Below are positions 38,553 to 46,439 of a DNA stretch of 64,000 bases, one piece after another. The notes beneath the pieces are model-generated. The model was not told the DNA's origin, made no database searches, and was given only the letters and a program-made list of their open reading frames with translations. Source of the DNA: Mycobacterium sp. DL592 (GTDB taxonomy: Bacteria; Actinomycetota; Actinomycetes; Mycobacteriales; Mycobacteriaceae); NCBI RefSeq assembly GCF_011694515.1, contig NZ_CP050192.1:1336449-1400448 (forward strand). The letters are read 5' to 3'. Each line of letters begins with the position of its first letter. Within the stretch, counting starts at the first letter, position 1. The position numbers and the translations under genes were made by a program.

Positions 38553-38969
38553 TCAGGAGGCGACAGTGTCGGGGAGCAACTCGGCAATGAGGTCTTCCAC
38601 ACGGGCCTTGATCTGATCGCGGATCGGGCGCACTGCCGCCACCCCCTTGCCGGCCGGGTCTTCGAGCACCCAATCGCGGTAGCTCTTACCGGGGTAGAAC
38701 GGGCAGGCGTCTCCGCATCCCATGGTGATCACAACGTCGGAGGCTGCTACGGCGTCAGTGGTGAGGATTTTGGGGTTTTGCGTGGAGATGTCGATTCCCA
38801 CCTCGGCCATGGCTTCTATCGCTGCAGCATTGACCGCGTCTGCCGGCGCGCTTCCCGCCGAGCGGACCTCGATGGCGTCCCCGGCCAGCGCCGAGAGAAA
38901 CCCGGCTGCCATCTGGGAGCGGCCGGCGTTGTGGATGCAGACGAACAGCACGGAGGGTTTGGCGCTCAT
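38553..38969 (-). CDS. arsC: Arsenate reductase, low-molecular-weight phosphatase fold
   Basis: 138 residues. P-loop CIHNAGRSQ (Cys-x5-Arg) near the N-terminus with further cysteines in TMGCGDACPFYPGK, as in thioredoxin/mycoredoxin-coupled ArsC, and the Asp of LEDPAGK as general acid. Reduces arsenate to arsenite. ATG 38969 overlaps the arsR stop by four bases. Longer reading frames extend into arsR and are not used. Confidence 0.93.
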   Translation of the reverse strand: MSAKPSVLFVCIHNAGRSQMAAGFLSALAGDAIEVRSAGSAPADAVNAAAIEAMAEVGIDISTQNPKILTTDAVAASDVVITMGCGDACPFYPGKSYRDWVLEDPAGKGVAAVRPIRDQIKARVEDLIAELLPDTVAS

Positions 38970-39358
38970 CGACAGGTCCTTTCGGGGGAAGTCACGGAGG
39001 TCGCCGGGATGTCGGTGTTGTCGAGGGCCAGGACCGCCGACAACTGTTCCAGCGCAGACGGAATCACCCAGTAGTACACCCACGTCCCGCGGCGTTCGCA
39101 GTCCAGCAGGCCCGCTTCGCGCAGCGTCTTGAGGTGATGCGAAATGGTTGGCTGGGACACCTCGAAACCGGGGGTGATGTCGCATACGCAGCATTCGCCG
39201 CCCTCGTGGCTGGCGACCAGACTCAGAATCCGCAGCCGCACCGGATCGCCCAGCGCCTTGAACATCCGCGCCAGCTCACCGGCCCGGTCGGAGTTCAACG
39301 GCTTATCGGCCAGCGGCGGGCAGCACAGTTCGCCCTGCGCAGACGGGACTTCCGGCAT
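38966..39358 (-). CDS. arsR: Arsenic-responsive repressor ArsR
   Basis: 130 residues. Winged helix (ALGDPVRLRILSLVA, SQPTISHHLKTLREAGL) with GECCVCDI in the recognition-helix region and ELCCPP near the N-terminus as candidate As(III)-binding cysteines, an arrangement of actinobacterial ArsR proteins. First gene of the arsR-arsC unit, with a canonical promoter and dyad upstream. The MIP channel lies further downstream behind the arsR remnant. Confidence 0.92.
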   Translation of the reverse strand: MPEVPSAQGELCCPPLADKPLNSDRAGELARMFKALGDPVRLRILSLVASHEGGECCVCDITPGFEVSQPTISHHLKTLREAGLLDCERRGTWVYYWVIPSALEQLSAVLALDNTDIPATSVTSPERTCR

Positions 39359-39364
39359 GCATCT

Positions 39365-39393
39365 ATATTGATGGTGATCGAATCAACCGTCAA
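39365..39393 (-). promoter_or_regulatory. ars promoter TTGACG-17-CAATAT with TTGAT-N9-ATCAA dyad
   Basis: On the minus strand -35 TTGACG (39388-39393) and -10 CAATAT (39365-39370) are 17 bases apart, and six bases further comes the ATG at 39358, so the mRNA is probably leaderless. Inverted arms TTGAT and ATCAA (39368-39386) lie between the boxes, where ArsR binding would stop transcription. Confidence 0.7.
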
Positions 39394-39507
39394 CTGCTGA
39401 CGGTGGCCGTGTTCCGGCCCTTGAGCGAATCTTCACAAAACCAACACCAAACGTCGCGGGACGGCAGCGCACTGTGAAGGGGAACCTTCGAGACGACGGG
39501 ATCGGTG

Positions 39508-41067
39508 ATGAGTCGACGGACCCCTGCAGCGATGACGCGGCGCGGCTTCCTGGCCGCCAGCGTCCTCGGCGGTGCGGCATTGGTTGCCTGCGGACGCCCG
39601 ACGACGTCGAGTGTCCCGGGTAGCACGATCGCGCCGGATGCCATCGCCGCCGCGGAAGCCGGCCGGCCGCACACCGGCAAGACGGTCACCGCGCGGCTGG
39701 CGCCTGGCCCGGCCGACCTCGACCTCGGCGGCACCACGGCGCGCAGCCTGGCCTACAACAACCAACTTCCCGGTCCACTGATTCGGGCCAGCGTCGGTGA
39801 CGAGATCGCGGTGACCGTCGACAACGGACTGGATCACGCCACGTCCGTGCACTGGCACGGCATTGCCTTGCGCAACGACATGGACGGCGCAGCTCCGGCC
39901 GTGCCCGATATCGAGCCGGGTTCGAGCTTCACCTACCGGTTCAGCTCGCCGTACCCGGGCACCTACTGGGCACATCCCCACACCGGGTTGGACACCGACT
40001 ACGGCCTGTATGTGCCCGTGATCATCGACGATCCGGCCGAGCCGGGCCGCTACGACGCCGAGTGGATCGTGATGCTCGACGACTGGACCTCGGGAGTCGG
40101 CACCAGTCCGGAGGAGATCTTCAAGGGCTTGCGCTCGACGGGGATGGGCGGCGGCTCCATGCCCGGGATGCCCGGAATGGGTGATATCGGGCAGATGCCC
40201 GGGATGGGCGGCATGGGGTCAATGCCGGCGATGCCGGGTATCGGTGGTGCCGGCCGCAGCGATCTGCTCGGGGGAGACGGCGGCGACGTCAGCTATCCCT
40301 ACTACCTCGCTAACGGCCGAATCCCGGCTGCGGCAAGCGTCTTCACCGCGAAGCCGGGTCAGCGGATCCGGATTCGCATCATTAATGCGGCCGCCGACAC
40401 CGCCTTCCGGGTGGCATTGGCCGGGCACCGCATGACGGTGACCCACACCGACGGGTTCCCGGTCGTGCCCACCGACGTCGACGCCGTGCTGCTGGGCATG
40501 GGGGAGCGCTGCGACGTCATCGTCACTGCGGGTGACGGGATGTTCCCGTTGGTGGCCGCGGCCGAGGGCAAGAACGCCGTGGCCCGCGCGCTGCTGTCCA
40601 CCGGTGCCGGCAGCGCACCCGATCCGAATTTGCGGCCCCCGCAGCTGACCGGACGCGTCGGTACCGTCGACACCTTCACTGCCACAACGGAAGTCCAGCT
40701 ACCCACCAACAGCGACGTCGCCCTTCAGGCGCGCCTGTCGGGCACGATGATGCACTACGACTGGATGATCAACGGCAGGCCCTACGACCAGACCGTCCCG
40801 CTGACCGTCCATCAGGGCCAGCACGCCACCCTGACGTTCACCAACGAGACCATGATGTGGCACCCGATGCACCTGCACGGCCACACCTATCAGGTCATCA
40901 AAGCCGGCGGCAGCGCCGGACCGCGCAAGGACACCGTCATCGTCAAACCGATGCAGACCGTGAACGTCAGGCTCGTCGCCGACAACCCAGGCGTGTGGAT
41001 GTTGCACTGCCACAACGGATATCACATGGACGCCGGAATGATGACCACCCTGAACTACACGAGTTGA
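39508..41067 (+). CDS. mmcO: Multicopper oxidase, MmcO type, Tat lipoprotein
   Basis: 519 residues from ATG 39508 (GTG 39505 is possible). The N-terminus has a Tat motif TRRGFLAAS and a lipobox LVACG. All four copper-binding motifs are intact: HWHG, HPHTG, HPMHLHGH and HCHNGYHMDAGM. A methionine/glycine-rich insertion at about residues 212-250 (GMGGGSMPGMPGMG and on) resembles the Met-rich segment of CueO that binds Cu(I). Homologous to mycobacterial MmcO (Rv0846c), which oxidises Cu(I) outside the cell. The SHOCT protein follows after 19 bases. Confidence 0.92.
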   Translation: MSRRTPAAMTRRGFLAASVLGGAALVACGRPTTSSVPGSTIAPDAIAAAEAGRPHTGKTVTARLAPGPADLDLGGTTARSLAYNNQLPGPLIRASVGDEIAVTVDNGLDHATSVHWHGIALRNDMDGAAPAVPDIEPGSSFTYRFSSPYPGTYWAHPHTGLDTDYGLYVPVIIDDPAEPGRYDAEWIVMLDDWTSGVGTSPEEIFKGLRSTGMGGGSMPGMPGMGDIGQMPGMGGMGSMPAMPGIGGAGRSDLLGGDGGDVSYPYYLANGRIPAAASVFTAKPGQRIRIRIINAAADTAFRVALAGHRMTVTHTDGFPVVPTDVDAVLLGMGERCDVIVTAGDGMFPLVAAAEGKNAVARALLSTGAGSAPDPNLRPPQLTGRVGTVDTFTATTEVQLPTNSDVALQARLSGTMMHYDWMINGRPYDQTVPLTVHQGQHATLTFTNETMMWHPMHLHGHTYQVIKAGGSAGPRKDTVIVKPMQTVNVRLVADNPGVWMLHCHNGYHMDAGMMTTLNYTS

Positions 41068-41086
41068 GTACAGAGAAGGAGTTCTG

Positions 41087-41362
41087 ATGATGTCTTGGTC
41101 CGACCACGATACGAGCGGATGGGGATACGCGGGCATGGTCATCGGAATGGTGTTGTTCTGGGTCCTGATCATCGTCGCGATCGTCGCGTTGATCCGGTTC
41201 AGTACCGGGAGCGCGCAGATCCGATCGATTCCGCAGCTCCCGCCGTACCCGGAATCGCCGGAGCAGGTGCTGGCCGCTCGGTTCGCCCGCGGGGAGATCG
41301 ACGAGGCCGACTACCAACAGCGGCTGGCGGTCCTGCGGGCAACCACCCAGCGCCAAGTCTGA
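41087..41362 (+). CDS. SHOCT-domain single-helix membrane protein
   Basis: 91 residues: one membrane helix (MVIGMVLFWVLIIVAIVALI) and a C-terminal SHOCT motif (SPEQVLAARFARGEIDEADYQQRLAVL). Such proteins are frequently found near copper-handling genes; the role is unclear. AAGGAG at 41076-41081 precedes ATG 41087. Same transcript as the multicopper oxidase. Confidence 0.85.
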   Translation: MMSWSDHDTSGWGYAGMVIGMVLFWVLIIVAIVALIRFSTGSAQIRSIPQLPPYPESPEQVLAARFARGEIDEADYQQRLAVLRATTQRQV

Positions 41363-41428
41363 GGTCTTGTGACCCTTCTCGCGCGGCGGTGCCGCTCCCT
41401 ATCGTGGACTGTGTAGAGGGGGCTCCCG

Positions 41429-41728
41429 ATGACACCGCATTCCGGTCGCACACCCGCTGTGCCTTCTCTCGGCCTGATCCTTCCCTTCGGGGTGCTCTTC
41501 GCCGCTGCGGCAGTGTTCTTCGGCGGAATCCTGGCGGCTGGCTTGGGTATCGCGGCCATCGCAGCCGGCAGCCCGTCGTGCACCAACGTCAACGCGAACA
41601 CGACGGTCTGCCAGAATCCGGGCAACGCCCAGATCACCACCACGCCGGGAACCATCGCCACCCCGTTCTGGGGCTGGCCGTACTGGGGTGGGGGCGGTTT
41701 CACGATCTCTATTGGCGGCGGGCCGTAG
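41429..41728 (+). CDS. Small exported or membrane protein, unknown
   Basis: 99 residues. A long hydrophobic N-terminal segment (about 15-48) is followed by a short outer part with two cysteines (PSCTNVNANTTVCQNPG) and a Gly/Trp-rich tail ending in TISIGGGP. No family recognised. ATG 41429 has GAGGGGG at 41416-41422. Ends 36 bases from the convergent PucR gene. Confidence 0.6.
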   Translation: MTPHSGRTPAVPSLGLILPFGVLFAAAAVFFGGILAAGLGIAAIAAGSPSCTNVNANTTVCQNPGNAQITTTPGTIATPFWGWPYWGGGGFTISIGGGP

Positions 41729-41764
41729 CCGGGGCCAGGCGCACCAGCCCAGCCTTTCCGAACC

Positions 41765-43036
41765 TCACAGCGCCGCGGTCAGCCCCGGCAGCAGCGGCAG
41801 CAGTGCCAACGCCACCGACAGTTCGAGCGCATCGGTGTCGATATCGCGACCCAGGATGGTCTCGGCCTGGTTCACCCGGTAGCTGACGGTGTTGGGGTGC
41901 ACGGTGAGCCGCTGCGCGGCCCGCGCGGGGCTGCGGTTCTCCTGCAGGTACACCGCAAGCGTCATGGCCACCCGGTAGGTGGCCTCGTCGTCCTCGGCCA
42001 GCGGCCCGAGCACCCGGTGCACGAATGCCACCGCCTGGTCGGCGTCGACACTGGACAACGCGGCCAGCGCGACGTCGCGGTAGCAGGTCACCGCGGCGGC
42101 CCGCGGCCCGCTCAAGGTGGCCACCCGCCGTGCCTGGCTGGCCTCGATGTGACTGCTGCGGAACCCCTTCAGCCCCCAGCCTGAATCGCTGACACCGATC
42201 CGCGCACCCGCCGGCAGACCGAGCGCATCGAGTGCCGCCGCGTCGAAGGGTTCCCGCCGGCTCAGCCACGCCGAGATCGACAGCGGGCCGACGGGCTGGG
42301 TCATCGTGCTGTCGGCCGAGCTCGCCCGTCCCACCGCAGCGACCACCTCAGTGAGAACCCGTTGGGCGTCGTCGTCTTCGGGTGCGGACTCCAGCCAGAC
42401 GGCGACGCAGACGTGGTGGCGGTTGAGGTCGTAGCGCAACTTCTTGGCCGCCCGCTGGACATCGCGTTCCCGCTCGCTGAGCACGTCGTCGATCGCGGTG
42501 GTGCGCGCCGCGGCGGCGCTGCGCAACCAGGCCTCGCGCTCGCCCTCGTAGATCTCCTCGGTCAGCGCGAGCGCGCTGTCGATGTAGGCGAACAGCCAAC
42601 TGGTGGCCAGTTGCAGCGCCGCGGCCTGCTCGCCGGCATCCGAGGCCGAGCTGGTGATCCGCCCGAACAGCCACTCCCAGAGGGTGTCCTGCCCCAACCG
42701 ATAAGACCGGATCAGGAAAGCCAGGGGCACCTTCTGCATCATGCGGGCGCGGCCCAGGGCGACCGTCTCGGCAGGCAGGCCCAGTCCGCGCGGATCAGCA
42801 CCGGCTTGCACGATCTGGGCGAACTGGCGAATGCTGGACTCGATACCGGCTGGCTGACCCTCCAGAAACTGACTCTCCGGCATCAACTGCGGCTGCTCGG
42901 TGCGAATCCGGTCCAAGACGTCGCGGGCAAGCTCCGCCGACCCGTCGATCAGGTCGGCGGCGATCGGCCGGAGCACCTCCTGCCATACCCGCTGAGCTGC
43001 GGCGTCGTCCCGCACCGGGGCCCACTCGGGATCCAT
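41765..43036 (-). CDS. PucR/CdaR-type transcription regulator
   Basis: 423 residues. N-terminal helical sensing region, a central GGDEF-like segment, and the C-terminal helix-turn-helix of the PucR family (ARAAQRLTVHPNTVSYRVNQ) near residue 385. Such regulators control catabolic genes. Its 5' end and promoter belong to the 197-bp repeat also found at 45147-45343. The box TAGCGT (43045-43050, minus) stands eight bases before ATG 43036. It may regulate the adjacent hydrolase or HTH gene; the target is inferred. Confidence 0.87.
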   Translation of the reverse strand: MDPEWAPVRDDAAAQRVWQEVLRPIAADLIDGSAELARDVLDRIRTEQPQLMPESQFLEGQPAGIESSIRQFAQIVQAGADPRGLGLPAETVALGRARMMQKVPLAFLIRSYRLGQDTLWEWLFGRITSSASDAGEQAAALQLATSWLFAYIDSALALTEEIYEGEREAWLRSAAAARTTAIDDVLSERERDVQRAAKKLRYDLNRHHVCVAVWLESAPEDDDAQRVLTEVVAAVGRASSADSTMTQPVGPLSISAWLSRREPFDAAALDALGLPAGARIGVSDSGWGLKGFRSSHIEASQARRVATLSGPRAAAVTCYRDVALAALSSVDADQAVAFVHRVLGPLAEDDEATYRVAMTLAVYLQENRSPARAAQRLTVHPNTVSYRVNQAETILGRDIDTDALELSVALALLPLLPGLTAAL

Positions 43037-43151
43037 GAGCGATCACGCTAAACGCGTTGTGTTCGGGCCACAACGGAACAGCTAAGTTTGGCGTTGCGCA
43101 CAAGTTCACCACCCCCCTGCCAGACCTACCTTGCTGATGTGGCAAACAGCC
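42955..43151. repeat. 197-bp direct repeat, copy A
   Basis: Nearly identical to 45147-45343 at a distance of 2192 bases, with about ten differences. It contains the first about 27 codons of the PucR gene, the intergenic region, and the first codons of the divergent helix-turn-helix gene. Between the copies lie the truncated HTH copy and the CocE hydrolase gene. Confidence 0.92.
43127..43132 (+). promoter_or_regulatory. -10 element TACCTT of the truncated HTH copy
   Basis: TACCTT, six bases, GTG at 43139, identical to the box of the intact copy at 45319-45324. The promoter has survived although the gene has not. Confidence 0.5.
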
Positions 43152-43240
43152 CCGGCGCCGGCCCGGCGCACTACAAGTTCGGTAACCGCATGCAGTTCAA
43201 GACGACCGACGTTGCAGCCTCCAAGATTGCAGCGGTCTGA
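43139..43240 (+). pseudogene. Internally deleted copy of the HTH gene
   Basis: 33 codons, VANSPGAGPAHYKFGNRM followed by QFKTTDVAASKIAAV and TGA. The start VANS and the end GPAHYKFGNRMxFK-xDV match the intact gene at 45331, but the middle about 60 codons with the DNA-binding helices are missing and the frame is kept. It could still yield a small peptide, though without HTH function. Confidence 0.8.
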
Positions 43241-43244
43241 ATCG

Positions 43245-45119
43245 TCAGGAGGGGAAGCTGGCGGAGCCAGCGGTAGCGGCTGCGGGGATCACGGGCAAGA
43301 CCACAGCGGACGGGTGAGCGGGGTCGTGCAGGATTGTTTGGGTGGCCATCAGGGTCGTCGGACTCTGACCTAACGGCTCACCGGTGTTCGGGTTCGGAGC
43401 GAACTGCGGGTAGTCGCTGCTGGAGATTTCCAGCCGGATGCGGTCGCCGGCGCGAAACAGGTAGCTGGTCGGCCAGATCGAAATGTGGTACTCGTAGGGC
43501 TGATTCGGGACGCCCGGATGTGGATCGGACAACGAGTCGCGAAACGCCGTGCGCAGGATTCCGTTGTTGAGGTTGATCACGGCGCCGTCGGCCTTGACCA
43601 CGGTCAGCTTCGCGGTGAAGTCGGTGTCTACCGCCGACGAGGAGGCCCAGAGGTCTACGGTGGTCGGACCCGTCACCTCGGTGTCCGCCAGCAGCGGTTC
43701 GCTGCTGTATACCAGGACATCGGACCGCTGTTCGACGGGCGTCTGGTCGTACGGACCCTGCGGACCGGAGTGGGAGCCGCAGCAGGAATGTCCGCCCACG
43801 CTCGGCACGGGGTTCGTCGGATCGTAGACATACTGATCTGGCGCGTTACTCGCCGGCGGTGGCGACGTGCCCAGCGAGCCGGTCCGCGAGTCCATCCGGC
43901 CGTCGCCGGACAGGTAGTACCGGCGCCATTGGGTCTGGGGGAGTGGCCAACTGGTCGAGGTCTTCCAGGTGTTGGCGCCCATCAGGAAGTAGTCCACCCG
44001 CGGCGAAACCGATACCCCGTTGTCGACTCCCTTGAGGAAGTGTTCGTACCACTTCAGCATGAGATCGTTGATCGGGCTGTCGCCGACGGGTCCGATGTCC
44101 TTCAACATGGGCGCCGGCTGCGAATCCGGCCGTCCCCAGGCCAGATGGTCCCACGGGCCGATCACGAGCCGCTGGCCTGTCCGCGCCGCCGGATTTCCCG
44201 CCGCGGCTGCCATTCCGGTGAAGTTCTCGATGCCACCGGCCAGGAAAGCGTCGTACCATCCCTCGATGTCGAGCACCGGCACCTGCACCGCGGGATACCG
44301 GTCCCTGATGCTCCACTGGCGCCAGAACGAGTCGCGCGAAGAGTGGGCGATCCAGTCGAAATACCACGGAGCCACTGCGGGACTGGCGGGTTGCAGGACC
44401 GGCAGGCTCCGGTAGGGCCGGAAGTCCAGCCATCGGGTGGGATCGTCGCCGGCTGATCTCAACGCCGTGACGGTGGCGCCGTCCCCCCGGTTGGCAGCTG
44501 CGGTGCGGGCCAGGCCGATCGCCCATGGGAGCACAAACGCGAGACGGAACTCGCCGCCCTCGTACATCCAGCCGTCGTAGTAGTCCGATGCCGTGTTGGC
44601 CGGAACGATGGTGACCAGATGCGGTGGCGTCGCCGTCGCAGCCAGCCACTGGGTGGCGCCGACGTAGGACGAGCCGTACATGCCGACTTTGCCGTCCGAG
44701 CCGGGAAGCGCCGCGGCCCATTCCACCGTGTCATATCCGTCGTCGCCGTCGTGGGTGAACTCGCTGAATGTCCCTCCCGACGATCCCTGGCCTCGAACAT
44801 CCTGCACCACAACGAGATAGCAGTGCGAGGCGAACCACTCAGGCGTCTGATATCGCGCGGGCTGGACCTGCGCCCCATCCTTGCCATACTGCGTCCGCAT
44901 CAGAATGACCGGTACCCGGTCGGCCGACTTCGGCCGGTAGACATCGGCGCGCAGCACCGTGCCGTCGCGCATCGTTGCGGGGACATCGGTCTGTTTGGTG
45001 ACGGTGCACGGGCCGCGGCCGCCGGCCGCCGGCCAAGGCGACTCGCTGGCCGGCTTGGCCGACTCGGCGCAGCCTGCGAGCACGAGGACAAGAGCGAACA
45101 TCGTCGCCGTAATGCGCAC
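43245..45119 (-). CDS. CocE/NonD-family hydrolase lipoprotein (X-Pro peptidase S15 fold)
   Basis: 624 residues. The signal peptide ends in the lipobox VLAGC, so it is surface-anchored. The alpha/beta hydrolase has the nucleophile Ser in GMYGSSYVGATQW (about 151), Asp in IEGWYDAFLAGG (about 288) and His in IGPWDHLAWG (about 323); the C-terminal jelly-roll domain contains VDLWASSSAVDTDFTAKL and IRLEISSSDYPQF. Family members cut esters such as cocaine or X-Pro peptides and acylases; substrate unknown. The gene is enclosed by the 197-bp direct repeats, so it likely came in by an insertion or duplication event. Confidence 0.9.
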   Translation of the reverse strand: MRITATMFALVLVLAGCAESAKPASESPWPAAGGRGPCTVTKQTDVPATMRDGTVLRADVYRPKSADRVPVILMRTQYGKDGAQVQPARYQTPEWFASHCYLVVVQDVRGQGSSGGTFSEFTHDGDDGYDTVEWAAALPGSDGKVGMYGSSYVGATQWLAATATPPHLVTIVPANTASDYYDGWMYEGGEFRLAFVLPWAIGLARTAAANRGDGATVTALRSAGDDPTRWLDFRPYRSLPVLQPASPAVAPWYFDWIAHSSRDSFWRQWSIRDRYPAVQVPVLDIEGWYDAFLAGGIENFTGMAAAAGNPAARTGQRLVIGPWDHLAWGRPDSQPAPMLKDIGPVGDSPINDLMLKWYEHFLKGVDNGVSVSPRVDYFLMGANTWKTSTSWPLPQTQWRRYYLSGDGRMDSRTGSLGTSPPPASNAPDQYVYDPTNPVPSVGGHSCCGSHSGPQGPYDQTPVEQRSDVLVYSSEPLLADTEVTGPTTVDLWASSSAVDTDFTAKLTVVKADGAVINLNNGILRTAFRDSLSDPHPGVPNQPYEYHISIWPTSYLFRAGDRIRLEISSSDYPQFAPNPNTGEPLGQSPTTLMATQTILHDPAHPSAVVLPVIPAAATAGSASFPS

Positions 45120-45146
45120 GGTTCCACGCTACCCACCGGCTGCGGC

Positions 45147-45228
45147 CGGCGGCGATCGGCCGGAGCACCTCCTGCCATACCCGCTGAGCTGGGGCGTCGT
45201 CCCGCGCCGGGGCCCACTCGGGATCCAT
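45147..45228 (-). pseudogene. 5' remnant of the PucR regulator gene
   Basis: About 27 codons match the N-terminus of the regulator at 43036 (one or two substitutions), after which the frame runs into the flank of the CocE gene. No regulator domain is left. Confidence 0.8.
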
Positions 45229-45318
45229 GAGCGATCACGCTGAACGCGTTGTGTTCGGGCCACAACGGAACAGCGAAGTTTGGCGTTCGCGCACGAGTGC
45301 CGCACCCCCTGCCAGACC

Positions 45319-45324
45319 TACCTT
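45319..45324 (+). promoter_or_regulatory. -10 element TACCTT of the HTH gene, leaderless
   Basis: TACCTT, six bases, then GTG 45331. Used to choose GTG 45331 over ATG 45379. Confidence 0.5.
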
Positions 45325-45330
45325 GCTGAT

Positions 45331-45621
45331 GTGGCAAACAGCCACGGCAACGCGAGTGTCGAGAGGTACGAGCCCAACATGACCACGGCAGTGACAGGCG
45401 ACCGAGGCGGGTACAACTTTCTGGAGCGCGCCCAGCAGCGCAGCCCGGGTTCGATCCTGGGGCAGATGCTGACGGTGAAGCAGGCGGCCCAGCTCCTGGG
45501 CATCACCCCCGCCACGTTGCAGCGCAGGATCAAGACCGGCACCGGCCCGGCCCACTACAAGTTCGGTAACCGCATGCTGTTCAAGCGCGACGATGTCGTC
45601 GGCTACCAGGCGGCGGGCTAG
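45331..45621 (+). CDS. Small helix-turn-helix (excisionase/MerR-like) protein
   Basis: 96 residues. The C-terminal half is an HTH_17-type domain: MLTVKQAAQLLGITPATLQR then GPAHYKFGNRMLFKRDDVVGY, the excisionase/MerR-like winged helix. The N-terminus is polar. Not linked to phage genes here, so a plain DNA-binding regulator is more likely than an excisionase. Start GTG 45331 is shared with the deleted copy; ATG 45379 is the alternative. Divergent (originally) from the PucR gene. Confidence 0.8.
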   Translation: MANSHGNASVERYEPNMTTAVTGDRGGYNFLERAQQRSPGSILGQMLTVKQAAQLLGITPATLQRRIKTGTGPAHYKFGNRMLFKRDDVVGYQAAG

Positions 45622-45628
45622 CAGCCGC

Positions 45629-46393
45629 TCAGAAGACGGTGTAGCCGCCGTCGATCACCATCGTCTGGCCGGTGAAGTACGCCGAGCCCGGGCCGGCCAG
45701 CCATACCGCGACCGCTTCGAAGTCCGCAGGCGTGCCCCACCGCCGCAATGGAATTCTGGGCAGGATCTTGGCTTGTGCGGCCGGTGACTCCAGCAGGGCG
45801 TCGGTCATGGTGGCCTTGGTCCAGCCGGGCACCAGCGCGTTGACGCGGATGTCGTCGCGGGCCAGTTCGACGGCCAGTGCCCGGGCCATCGCCACCAGCG
45901 CGCTCTTGGCTGCGGCGTAGTGCGTGGAGTAGGCCATACCATCGCTGATCGACACGCTGCTGGTGACCACGATCGAACCACCGCCGGTGCGGGACTTCAT
46001 GTGACCGGCGGCGGCCCGCACGGTGTAGAAGACACCGTCGAGATTGACCGCCATCACCCGCCGCCACTCCTCGGTGGACATGGTGTCGATGCTCGTCGGG
46101 TGCGGTCCCACGCCGGCGTTGGCGAAGCAGGAGTCCAGCCGCCCGAACTCGGCGACGACTGCCTCGAAGCCGGCAGCGACCGCGTCTTCGTCACTGACGT
46201 CGACGACAAGTGAGCGCACCGGCGCACCACCGTCGAGTTCGGCTGCGGCGGCGTCGTTCTTGGCGGCGTTGGTGCCCCAGATGACGACGGTGGCGCCGGC
46301 GTCGTGCAGACCGCGTGCCATCCCGAGTCCGATTCCGCCGTTGCCTCCCGTCACCAGTGCAACGTGTCCGGTGAGGTCGTGCCAAGCGCCCAC
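45629..46393 (-). CDS. Short-chain dehydrogenase/reductase
   Basis: 254 residues. Rossmann fold with VTGGNGGIGLGMA near the N-terminus, NAG in CFANAGVGP, the catalytic Ser in VVTSSVSISDG and YAAAK as YxxxK; ends in IDGGYTVF. Uses NAD(P)H. GTG 46393 with AAAGGA nine bases upstream is the best start; the long frame upstream belongs to the next gene's other reading frame. It lies 46 bases after the DszC-like gene and may complete that pathway. Confidence 0.88.
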   Translation of the reverse strand: MGAWHDLTGHVALVTGGNGGIGLGMARGLHDAGATVVIWGTNAAKNDAAAAELDGGAPVRSLVVDVSDEDAVAAGFEAVVAEFGRLDSCFANAGVGPHPTSIDTMSTEEWRRVMAVNLDGVFYTVRAAAGHMKSRTGGGSIVVTSSVSISDGMAYSTHYAAAKSALVAMARALAVELARDDIRVNALVPGWTKATMTDALLESPAAQAKILPRIPLRRWGTPADFEAVAVWLAGPGSAYFTGQTMVIDGGYTVF

Positions 46394-46439
46394 GGCGACA
46401 GTCCTTTCCGACGCCGGCCGGAGGTAGCCGGGGCCGGAG

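Larger units (their letters stand above)
45147..45343. repeat. 197-bp direct repeat, copy B
   Basis: Counterpart of 42955-43151. Contains a leftover 5' end of the PucR gene (45147-45228, encoding MDPEWAPARDDAPAQRVWQE on the minus strand, then running into unrelated sequence), the intergenic region, and the start of the complete HTH gene. The PucR -10 box is TAGCGT in copy A and CAGCGT here, fitting a dead promoter. Confidence 0.92.

Noticed and set aside
34733..41728. Search for a repeat of the tRNA-Leu 3' end as att site
   Set aside because: No copy of GGTTCGAGTCCCTCCGCCCG found by eye in the block, so no boundary can be stated.
45331..45621. Excisionase-like HTH as sign of a prophage
   Set aside because: No integrase, phage structural genes or att repeats are seen around it; the HTH_17 fold is common in ordinary small regulators.
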